This document shows, one piece after another, positions 48,936-58,356 of a stretch of DNA of 64,000 bases; the stretch's first letter is position 1, and every line of letters begins with the position of its first letter. Source of the DNA: Anabas testudineus (Eukaryota > Chordata > Actinopteri > Anabantiformes > Anabantidae); contig NC_046611.1 of the NCBI RefSeq assembly GCF_900324465.2, positions 6,506,516 to 6,570,515 of the forward strand, given 5' to 3'. Both the position numbers and the translations under genes were made by a program. Below the pieces are notes generated by a model that worked only from the letters and a program-made list of their open reading frames with translations, searched no databases and was not told the origin of the DNA.

Positions 48936-49071
48936 AGCTGATCTTGAGGAAGGAAACAGGAAATGTGGTCAACTCACCATGAAAAAAGCCCACATTGTAT
49001 CATTCTTCAGCACAAACTCATTTGGGTGTCAAGCTATCGCCGTCTTTGAAAGTCGCCGCAGCCCAACAGAA
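48930..49071 (+). other. Predicted upstream exon of receptor copy 2
   Basis: Same segment as in copy 1, after a longer poly-A run (about 25 A), ending in the donor GAAG/GTGAGT at 49,071. The same in-frame ATG is present. The left border is uncertain. Confidence 0.55.
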
Positions 49072-49230
49072 GGTGAGTGTCTGAGGGGAAACTATGAGGG
49101 ACAGAACATTCAGTAAAAGTGATCACACTTTTATTTATTAAGTGTACGTTTTGAGAAGTTAATAGTTTGTAGTAATAAAAAGCTGAATTCAACAGCTCAG
49201 CAGATGAATCAGTGTTTTTCTGTTATATTG

Positions 49231-49427
49231 TACTACATCAGGAGTGGCCAACCCTGGTCCTCAAGAGCCACAGCCCTGCATGTTTTCCAACTATCTCTGC
49301 CCTACCCTCTGCTGATTACATGGATCAGGTGTGTTCAGCCAATCAGAAGCAGGAAATGCAGAGATAGTTGGAAAACAAGCAGGACTGTGACTCTTGAGGA
49401 CCAGGGTGGGCCACTCCTGTACTACAT
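49231..49427. mobile_element. hAT-type MITE in the intron of receptor copy 2
   Basis: The element spans 49,239-49,419, 181 bases. Its ends CAGGAGTGGCC and GGCCACTCCTG are exact inverted repeats, and the similarity runs on inward (CCTGGTCCTCAAGAG against CTCTTGAGGACCAGG). It is flanked by the 8-bp duplication TACTACAT on both sides (49,231-49,238 and 49,420-49,427). Copy 1 has a single TACTACAT at the same place. No coding capacity. Confidence 0.95.
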
Positions 49428-49450
49428 CAATCTGTTTTCCGCCCACAGTC

Positions 49451-50521
49451 ATGTCCACCACCTACATCTTCACTGATGATTACTTTGAAAATGACACCAG
49501 CCACAATAATCTCACAAACTACATTCCGGATCAGGATATATTATCATGTGAAACAAAACCACTGGAACCTGCAGCAGCTTTGATCCTGTGTCTCATCAAC
49601 GCTGCCATCTTTCTACTGGCAATACCAGGAAACCTGTTAGTGGGGTGTGTGATCAGCTCCAGCATAAATGCCCTGACTCCATCGGATATGTACTTGTTTC
49701 ATCTGACGATAGCAGATGGTCTGATGGCCCTGACTATTCCATTCTCAGCTACAGCAATGATTCAAGGATGGATATTCGAAGACTTCATGTGCAAACTTAT
49801 CAGCTTTGTCTTCGACGTAAACTTCTACACCAGCATCATCTTCCTAGTCTGTATTAGCGTCGATCGGTATCTTGTGATTGTGCACGCCAGAGAAACTTAC
49901 AAGCATCGCAAGAGGATGTGCAGCTGGATCCTGTGTGCAGCAGTGTGGGGCCTCGGTTTGGCCCTCGCTGCGCCTTCATTTTTCCACCAAGTCTCCAAGA
50001 TCAGCAACGACTCAGAGATATTGATCTGTTCTGAAACCTATGACAAGGACAATGCCGCTTTATGGAGACTTGCAATTCGGGGGGTTCACCACATATTTGG
50101 CTTTTTACTCCCTCTTGGTGTCATGATAACCTGCTACAGCATCACCATCGCAAGGCTGCTGCACACTCGTGGTTTCCACAAGCACCGGGCCATGAAGGTG
50201 ATCATAGTCTTGGTGGTTGCGTTCCTGCTGTGCTGGACTCCATATCATTTAACCACAATAGTGGACACGCTCCTGAGGGGTCGTGTGATACCGTATGACT
50301 GTGCAGTGAGGAGCTCAGTGAGCACAGCTCTGACTGTAACCAACACCCTGGCTCTGCTCCACAGCTGCATCAACCCCTTCCTGTACGCATTTGTGGGACA
50401 GAGGTTCAGGAAAAAAATTATGCACTTGTCTCAGAGGAAACTAAGAAAGGAGAGGATGTCACTGTCAAAGTTCAGCAGGTCGACCTCTCAGACCTCTGAG
50501 GGAAGTGGAGCAGTTTTCTGA
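49451..50521 (+). CDS. cxcr1/2-like: CXCR1/CXCR2-type chemokine receptor, copy 2
   Basis: 356 aa in one exon, intact, with the same motifs as copy 1 (DRY, CWTPYH, NPFLY, four extracellular cysteines). Against copy 1 it has changes at residues 3, 21, 25, 30, 31, 34, 35 and 51, and at only seven later sites (110, 183, 200, 203, 254, 286, 333). The change at 31 removes a tyrosine from the ligand-binding N-terminus. The change at 203 removes the NAT sequon (201) in extracellular loop 2. Upstream it carries the MITE; downstream its 3'UTR leads into the longest satellite array of the locus. Confidence 0.93.
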   Translation: MSTTYIFTDDYFENDTSHNNLTNYIPDQDILSCETKPLEPAAALILCLINAAIFLLAIPGNLLVGCVISSSINALTPSDMYLFHLTIADGLMALTIPFSATAMIQGWIFEDFMCKLISFVFDVNFYTSIIFLVCISVDRYLVIVHARETYKHRKRMCSWILCAAVWGLGLALAAPSFFHQVSKISNDSEILICSETYDKDNAALWRLAIRGVHHIFGFLLPLGVMITCYSITIARLLHTRGFHKHRAMKVIIVLVVAFLLCWTPYHLTTIVDTLLRGRVIPYDCAVRSSVSTALTVTNTLALLHSCINPFLYAFVGQRFRKKIMHLSQRKLRKERMSLSKFSRSTSQTSEGSGAVF

Positions 50522-50711
50522 AACCTATTCTCATACTTATCAGGCTTTTTACCAGAGATAAGGATGTTCTCCAAAATCCTGCTCTTAAAAATAAATACAA
50601 GTTGTGTATTGCTGTTGTTATTTTTGTTTAGTTCCAATTTTCTTTTAGCCAGAGAAGAAGTCATTTCTGTAGTCTAAAAACTTTGGTTACGCTAAAAGGT
50701 GTTTGTGGATA

Positions 50712-53649
50712 TTTTCAGCACTGCAGCTCATATCTTTGTGGATTGTGTGGTGCACTGCTGCCATCTACTTAACTCACTCAAACCTTGAATTTCCCCCTCT
50801 GAGGTCAGGTCTACGTTTATATTCTCATTACACTGTGCATGTGTTGTGCTACATGTGCTTTTTAGTTTTTTTAAACCAACAAATCTTAAACTGCATGTAT
50901 TTTAAATATCACAACAATTATGCACTTGAGCTACATACTGTTATAGTTTAAGTATTTAAAAAAAACCTTACGAAATAAAGAGCTTTGAAGTTTGTACGTG
51001 TTTTTTTGCAAAACAACAATTACAATTTAAAGACTAAAGAGCTTCTAAAATTCACATTTTATTTTAATTTTTAGTAAAAAAAATCAATAAATAAGTAATA
51101 AGTAGTAGTAGTAGTAGTTTGCCATCTGTTGGACAGTTGGTGTAACTATTAGTATTTCTAAGAAAAGAAATATGCAGATACTTTATGATGTAGCCTATAT
51201 TACTTTTCTTATGTATTTAATGGGTTTATACTAATTTGATGCAATGAGAATCATCCTAGTACATAGACTATTAGCCTATTAGATAACTAATGCTACTATA
51301 ATGCAAGTTGTCTCACTTCTTGTAATTTGGAAAACACAAAAAACTACCATTGCTATAATAACTGGACAACCTGACGACTATTTTATCTATACTGCTGCAA
51401 TGCAGCATATTAAATGTTGTAGATGTTTTTTTTAAGGTCAAGAATTAATTGAAATATGTCGGTTATGAAGGTGAAATGCACGGTGTGTACAGGTTTCCCA
51501 CTGTTTGCATTTTGTTATTTTCGTGTAATATGAAGGAGTTGTTATTTATCAGTTATCATTTATCAGTTATCATTTATCAGTTATCAGTTATCATTTATTT
51601 TCAGCACTGCAGCTCATGTCTTTGTGGATTGTGTGGTGCACTGCTGCCATCTACTTAGCTCACTCAAACCTTGAATTTCCCCCTCTGAGGTCAGGTCTAT
51701 GTTTATATTCTCATTACACTGCGCATGTGTTGTGCTACATGTGCTTTTTAGTTTTTTTAAACCAACAAATCTTAAACTGCATGTATTTTAAATATAACAA
51801 CAATTATGCACTTGAGCTACATACTGTTATAGTTTAAGTATTTAAAAAAAAACCTTACGAAATAAAGAGCTTTGAAGTTTGTACGTGTTTTTTTGCAAAA
51901 CAACAATTACAATTTAAAGACTAAAGAGCTTCTAAAATTCACATTTTATTTTAATTTTTAGTAAAATAAGTAAATAAATAAGTAATAAGTAGTAGTAGTA
52001 GTAGTTTGCCATCTGTTGGACAGTTGGTGTAACTATTAGTATTTCTAAGAAAAGAAATATGCAGATACTTTATGATGTAGCCTATATTACTTTTCTTATG
52101 TATTTAATGGGTTTATACTAATTTGATGCAATGAGAATCATCCTAGTACATAGACTATTAGCCTATTAGATAACTAATGCTACTATAATGCAAGTTCTCT
52201 CACTTCTTGTAATTTGGAAAACACAAAAAGCTACCATTGCTATAATAACTGGACAACCTGACGACTATTTTATCTATACTGCTGCAATGCAGCATATTAA
52301 ATGTTGTAGATGTTTTTTTTAAGGTCAAGAATTAATTGAAATATGTCGGTTATGAAGGTGAAATGCACGGTGTGTACAGGTTTCCCACTGTTTGCATTTT
52401 GTTATTTTCGTGTAATATAAAGGAGTTGTTATTTATCAGTTATCATTTATCAGTTATCATTTATCAGTTATCATTTATCAGTTATTTTCAGCACTGCAGT
52501 TCATGTCTTTGTGGATTGTGTGGTGCACTGCCACCATCTACTTAACTCACTCAAACCTTGAATTTCCCCCTCTGAGGTCAGGTCTATGTTTATATTCTCA
52601 TTACACTGTGCATGTGTTGTGCTACATGTGCTTTTTAGTTTTTTTAAACCAACAAATCTTAAACTGCATGTATTTTAAATATAACAACAATTATGCACTT
52701 GAGCTACATACTGTTATAGTTTAAGTATTTAAAAAAAAACCTTACGAAATAAAGAGCTTTGAAGTTTGTACGTGTTTTTTTGCAAAACAACAATTACAAT
52801 TTAAAGACTAAAGAGCTTCTAAAATTCACATTTTATTTAAATTTTTAGTAAAATAAGTAAATAAATAAGTAATAAGTAGTAGTAGTAGTAGTTTGCCATC
52901 TGTTGGACAGTTGGTGTAACTATTAGTATTTCTAAGAAAAGAAATATGCAGATACTTTATGATGTAGCCTATATTACTTTTCTTATGTATTTAATGGGTT
53001 TATACTAATTTGATGCAATGAGAATCATCCTAGTACATAGAATATTAGCCTATTAGATAACTAATGCTACTATAATGCAAGTTGTCTCACTTCTTGTAAT
53101 TTGGAAAACACAAAAAACTACCATTGCTATAATAACTGGACAACCTGACGACTACTTTATTTATACTGCTGCAATGCAGCATATTAAATGTTGTAGATGT
53201 TTTTTTTAAGGTCAAGAATTAATTGAAATATGTCGGTTATGAAGGTGAAATGCACGGTGTGTACAGGTTTCCCACTGTTTGCATTTTGTTATTTTCGTGT
53301 AATATAAAGGAGTTGTTATTTATCAGTTATCATTTACGGCATTTATCAGTTATCATTTATCAGTTATTTTCAGCACTGCAGTTCATGTCTTTGTGGATTG
53401 TGTGGTGCACTGCTGCCATCTACTTAGCTCACTCAAACCTTGAATTTCCCCCTCTGAGGTCAGGTCTATGTTTATATTCTCATTACACTGCGCATGTGTT
53501 GTGCTACATGTGCTTTTTAGTTTTTTTAAACCAACAAATCTTAAACTGCATGTATTTTAAATATAACAACAATTATGCACTTGAGCTACATACTGTTATA
53601 GTTGAGGTATTTAAAAAAAAACCTTACGAAATAAAGAGCTTTGAAGAGC
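50712..53649 (+). repeat. 3'UTR-derived satellite array, three full units and a partial
   Basis: Units start with TTTTCAGCACTGCAG at 50,712, 51,598, 52,485 and 53,367, periods of 886, 887 and 882. Each holds the 3'UTR end with AATAAA, an AGT triplet run, and a closing minisatellite of TTATCAGTTATCATT words that varies in copy number. The last unit joins directly to unit 3 of the gene duplication. No protein-coding role seen. Confidence 0.9.
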
Positions 53650-53831
53650 TTTTATTTCATTGATACTTGATCCATCTATTTATACGTATTTCTTTGCTTT
53701 GTTTAGCTCTGAGTGTAACTGTCATTTGATGATTTAGATGAATCAGACGTTTATGTATTGTTATTGCTGTTACATGTTATTACACTTTTGCTTTACATTT
53801 CACCATGTCTGCTTCAACAAAAAAAAAAAAC

Positions 53832-53974
53832 ATTTGATAGCTGATCTTGAGGAAGGAAACAGGAAATGTGGTCAACTCACCATGAAAAAAGCCCACATTG
53901 TATCATTCTTCAGCACAAACTCATTTGGGTGTCAAGCTATCGCTGTCTTTGAAAGTCGCCGCAGCCCAACAGAA
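53832..53974 (+). other. Predicted upstream exon of receptor copy 3
   Basis: Same segment as in copies 1 and 2, ending in the donor GAAG/GTGAGT at about 53,974. The poly-A run before it is short here (about 12 A). The in-frame ATG is kept. Confidence 0.55.
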
Positions 53975-54133
53975 GGTGAGTGTCTGAGGGGAAACTATGA
54001 GGGACAGAACATTCAGTAAAAGTGATCACACTTTTATTTATTAAGTGTACGTTTTGAGAAGTTAATAGTTTGTAGTAATAAAAAGCTGAATTCAACAGCT
54101 CAGCGGATGAATCAGTGTTTTTCTGTTATATTG

Positions 54134-54330
54134 TACTACATCAGGAGTGGCCAACCCTGGTCCTCAAGAGCCTCAGCCCTGCATGTTTTCCAACTATCTC
54201 TGCCCTACCCTCTGCTGATTACATGGATCAGGTGTGTTCAGCCAATCAGAAGCAGGAAATGCAGAGATAGTTGGAAAACAAGCAGGACTGTGACTCTTGA
54301 GGACCAGGGTTGGCCACTCCTGTACTACAT
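54134..54330. mobile_element. hAT-type MITE in the intron of receptor copy 3
   Basis: The element spans 54,142-54,322, also 181 bases and nearly identical to that in copy 2, with the same TACTACAT target duplication. The shared site shows one insertion later copied with the gene. Confidence 0.95.
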
Positions 54331-54353
54331 CAATCTGTTTTCCGCCCACAGTC

Positions 54354-55424
54354 ATGTCCACCACCTACATCTTCACTGATGATTACTTTGAAAATGACAC
54401 CAGCCACAATAATCTCACAAACTACATTCCGGATCAGGATATATTATCATGTGAAACAAAACCACTGGAACCTGCAGCAGCTTTGATCCTGTGTCTCATC
54501 AACGCTGCCATCTTTCTACTGGCAATACCAGGAAACCTGTTAGTGGGGTGTGTGATCAGCTCCAGCATAAATGCCCTGACTCCATCGGATATGTACTTGT
54601 TTCATCTGACGATAGCAGATGGTCTGATGGCCCTGACTATTCCATTCTCAGCTACAGCAATGATTCAAGGATGGATATTCGAAGACTTCATGTGCAAACT
54701 TATCAGCTTTGTCTTCGACGTAAACTTCTACACCAGCATCATCTTCCTAGTCTGTATTAGTGTCGATCGGTATCTTGTGATTGTGCACGCCAGAGAAACT
54801 TACAAGCATCGCAAGAGGATGTGCAGCTGGATCCTGTGTGCAGCAGTGTGGGGCCTCGGTTTGGCCCTCGCTGCGCCTTCATTTTTCCACCAAGTCTCCA
54901 AGATCAGCAACGACTCAGAGATATTGATCTGTTCTGAAACCTATGACAAGGACACTGCCGCTTTATGGAGACTTGCAATTCGGGGGGTTCACCACATATT
55001 TGGCTTTTTACTCCCTCTTGGTGTCATGATAACCTGCTACAGCATCACCATCGCAAGGCTGCTGCACACTCGTGGTTTCCACAAGCACCGGGCCATGAAG
55101 GTGATCATAGTCGTGGTGGTTGCGTTCCTGCTGTGCTGGACTCCATATCATTTAACCACAATAGTGGACACGCTCCTGAGAGGTCATGTGATACCGTTTG
55201 ACTGTGCAGTGAGGAGCTCAGTGAGCACAGCTCTGACTGTAACCAACACCCTGGCTCTGCTCCACAGCTGCATCAACCCCTTCCTGTACGCATTTGTGGG
55301 ACAGAGGTTCAGGAAAAAAATTATGCACTTGTCTCAGAGGAAACTAAGAAAGGAGAGGATGTCAATGTCAAAGTTCAGCAGGTCGACCTCTCAGACCTCT
55401 GAGGGAAGTGGAGCAGTTTTCTGA
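54354..55424 (+). CDS. cxcr1/2-like: CXCR1/CXCR2-type chemokine receptor, copy 3
   Basis: 356 aa, one exon, intact. It shares all N-terminal changes of copy 2 and differs from it at residues 201 (N to T), 254 (L to V, as in copy 1), 278 (R to H), 282 (Y to F) and 338 (L to M). Residues 278 and 282 are in the third extracellular loop next to Cys284, which pairs with the N-terminal cysteine, so ligand contacts could change. Membrane spans, DRY and NPFLY are kept. An AATAAA follows in the 3'UTR near 55,494. Confidence 0.93.
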   Translation: MSTTYIFTDDYFENDTSHNNLTNYIPDQDILSCETKPLEPAAALILCLINAAIFLLAIPGNLLVGCVISSSINALTPSDMYLFHLTIADGLMALTIPFSATAMIQGWIFEDFMCKLISFVFDVNFYTSIIFLVCISVDRYLVIVHARETYKHRKRMCSWILCAAVWGLGLALAAPSFFHQVSKISNDSEILICSETYDKDTAALWRLAIRGVHHIFGFLLPLGVMITCYSITIARLLHTRGFHKHRAMKVIIVVVVAFLLCWTPYHLTTIVDTLLRGHVIPFDCAVRSSVSTALTVTNTLALLHSCINPFLYAFVGQRFRKKIMHLSQRKLRKERMSMSKFSRSTSQTSEGSGAVF

Positions 55425-55614
55425 AACCTATCCTCATACTTATCAGGCTTTTTACCAGAGATAAGGATGCTCTCCAAAATCCTGCTCTTAAAAATAAATA
55501 CAAGTTGTGTATTGCTGTTGTTATTTTTGTTTAGTTCCAATTTTCTTTTAGCCAGAGAAGAAGTAATTTCTGTAGTATAAAAACTTTGGTTACGCTAAAA
55601 GGTGTTTGTGGATA

Positions 55615-55910
55615 TTTTCAGCACTGCAGCTCATGTCTTTGTGGATTGTGTGGTGCACTGCTGCCATCTACTTAACTCACTCAAACCTTGAATTTCCCCC
55701 TCTGAGGTCAGATCTATGTTTATATTCTCATTACACTGCGCATATGTTGTGCTACATGTGCTTTTTAGTTTTTTTAAACCAACAAATCTTAAACTGCATG
55801 TATTTTAAATATAACAATAAAATTTCTGCACTTGAGCTACATACTGTTATAGTTTAAGTATTTAAAAAAAAACTTATGAAATAAAGAGCTCTGAAGTTTG
55901 TACGTGTTTT
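55615..55910 (+). repeat. Single 3'UTR satellite segment behind copy 3
   Basis: The first part of the satellite unit, from TTTTCAGCACTGCAG to GTTTGTACGTG, present once. It then runs into sequence unlike the array, which may show the arrangement before amplification. Confidence 0.75.
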
Positions 55911-56047
55911 TGTGTTTTACAGAAATGGTACATTTCAACATTGACACATTTTAAAATAAAAGCACTTTTTTTATTTCCTTTCCTCTGATTGACTGACATA
56001 TTGCCCCAAACAATTTACTTTATTTTCACAGAATCATTTCAACCAAT

Positions 56048-56640
56048 TAAATGATAACTGATAACTGATAAATGCCGTAAATGATAACTGATAAATGATA
56101 ACTCATTTATATTACACAAAAATAACAAAATGCAAACAGTGGGAAACCTGTACACACCGTGCATTTCACCTTCATAACCGACATATTTCAATTCATCCTT
56201 GACTGCGAAAGAAACATCTACAACATTTAATATGCTGCATTGCAGCAGTATAAATAAAGTAGTCGTCGGGTTGTCCAGTTATTATAGCAATGGTAGTTTT
56301 TTCTGTTTTCCAAATTACAAGAAGGAGAGAACTTGCATTATAGTAGCATTAGTTATCTAATAGGCTAATATTCTATGTACTAGGATGATTCTCATTGCAT
56401 CAAATTAGTATTAACCCATAAAATACATAACAAAAGTAATATAGGCTACATCATAAAGTATCTGCATATTTCTTTTCTTAGAAATACTAATAGTTACACC
56501 AACTGTCCAACAGATGGCAAACTACTACTACTACTACTACTACTATTACTTATTTATTTATTTATTTTACTAAAAATTAAAATAAATTGTGAATTGTAGA
56601 AGCTCTTTAGTCTTTAAATTGTGCCCTTTTGTTTTGCATG
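56048..56640 (-). repeat. Inverted copy of the distal satellite segment
   Basis: The reverse complement of the second part of the satellite unit (for instance about 42,561-43,158): minisatellite words now read GATAACTGATAAAT, followed by CAGTGGGAAACCTGTACACA, then the CTA triplet run at about 56,520. It keeps the AATGCCGTAAATG variant seen in unit 1 and in the last unit of unit 2. Confidence 0.88.
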
Positions 56641-58030
56641 TTTTAAAGAAGTGCGAAATGTTAAATGTCAAGTTAAGTTTGTAAAACAGAATACGACCCA
56701 AGAACTACAGGTTACAGAACATTTCACAGAAACCAAACACTGCTGTCAGGACCTTTTATCTCATTAGGACCATTAATCGGCACAATATCGTTTGTGCAAG
56801 AAGTTAAAGAAATAAAAATTTAAAATATAAATGATCTGTGCTTGACAACAATGCGTATTTTATTTTGGAATCCGGAAGTAGTACCTTCTGTAGCGCAATT
56901 TGTGGTAATTATTAATTATTATGTGTCATATGTTTTGAGTAATTAAAGTAAAAACACAGCGTGTTATGACATCTGTCGCATACTTATAACAAAATATTGT
57001 TTTTAAATTACTGACTCAAACTATCTAAGCGTTTATAATGACTTTAAAGAGCCCGTTACCGTAAACCGTCCATCAGCTGCGCACATGAAATCCAGCGGCG
57101 GCTGATTTGAGTCCACGAGGTGAAACTGCAGCGACAGGAGGATTAAACGTCAGCTGCACTAACGAGGTTTGTAACGTTGTTGTTTTTGTAGCTACCTGCA
57201 CATTACAGACACAAACCGGGCTTTGTCATCCCCTAATCCAGCGTCCTGACCTGGTCAGTCACATCCTGCCGTGTTGCGTTAGCAGTTTAACGTGTTTACG
57301 TTAGCCACCGTGCTAGTTAGCTAGCAGTCACTTGTTAGCAGTATTAGTCGTTTTTATAAAAACAACCCGAACAAAGCTCACAGCTGTGGCACATCAGCAG
57401 ATAACGTCACTGGTAGTTAAACATTTATTCTCTGATTAATGTAACCATCAAACTTCTTTGTTCATTGACGTCTTGACGTGTTTACTTTGACCTGGTTTTC
57501 AGAAAATACAGTGAAGTTACTGTTTTTTTAACTTGTTTACAGCTTGATGCTGTTTTAAAAGGAGATTTCCACTATCAATCTGCAGATTATTATCACTGCT
57601 GAATCATTTGGTCTGAAATGTGTAAGAGATTATTGGAAAAAAAATGTTGTGGAAAATCCCACAGTTTAAGGAGATCTGGTCAACTGGATGTTATAGATAC
57701 TCATTTTTCTCCTATGTAGGTCAAAGGAAATCAGTAAATCTTTACATGTAACAAGCTGGAACAAGTAAATATTTGGCATGTTTGTGTGAAACGGGCAAAA
57801 CAAACACAGATTGATAATGACAATAAGAGTTAAATGCAGCAGAGTATCTGTAACACCAGTCATGCTTTATGAAACAATTAGTGACTTTTAAAGTTGTACT
57901 TCAAACAGTGATTTGTATCTGTAAACACAGTTATGTACACTTGTAGTTTAGGACTCTAATGCGAGCCAGCAGCAGTGTCTGCTCAGTGTCAAAACCGTGT
58001 GACTGACTGACAACATTGCTGTGTTTTCAG
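56641..58030. other. Intergenic DNA and probable slc19a1 promoter
   Basis: No coding exon recognised. A CpG-richer area at 57,050-57,170 may hold the non-coding first exon of slc19a1: ACGAG followed by GTTTGT at about 57,166 could be a donor, and an acceptor TGTTTTCAG ends at 58,030. Both are inferences. Confidence 0.4.
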
Positions 58031-58356
58031 GTTAACAATGACACCAGACTCCGCTGCCGGATAGCTTGTGGTCAGACAATATCACAGTGGGATGAAGCAA
58101 AGGTCAACGTTTTTTCTTCCATGTAAACAACACGGCATGTAGCAGTTTAACTACCTTGTTCAGTTAAATCAAGATTCCTGTCGGCTCTGGACGGACCAAG
58201 GAACTGAGGTACAACCCAGGTAGTTGGATTTTTACATTTTGTTCTACAAGGAAGAAGTTGCCAGTTTTTCCACATCAAAGAAAGTCCTCACGTGGGGATT
58301 TGACTGCAAGAAAACTCACTCTGCGTCACAGCGCGGTCCACACAGCAGCAGTCGCG

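Larger units (their letters stand above)
48735..53649 (+). repeat. Tandem duplication unit 2 (receptor copy 2)
   Basis: 4,915 bases collinear with unit 1 apart from the retroelement. Differences: the MITE in the receptor intron and two more copies of the 3'UTR satellite unit. Sequence identity with units 1 and 3 is very high outside these. Confidence 0.85.
53650..56640 (+). repeat. Tandem duplication unit 3 (receptor copy 3)
   Basis: Collinear with unit 2 up to about 55,907, where the satellite would continue but the sequence changes to unrelated DNA for about 140 bases. An inverted satellite part follows. The right edge is set at the end of that inverted part. Confidence 0.75.

Noticed and set aside
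51540-52490. Regular short repeats with spacing, CRISPR-like at first sight
   Set aside because: The repeats are a eukaryotic minisatellite inside an 886-bp tandem unit; there are no unique spacers or cas genes and the genome is vertebrate.
50703-53663. Repeated open frames reading MSLWIVWCTAA and MKYVGYEGEMHG, a possible small gene family
   Set aside because: They recur only because the satellite unit recurs, overlap the receptor 3'UTR, contain its poly(A) signal and resemble no protein family.
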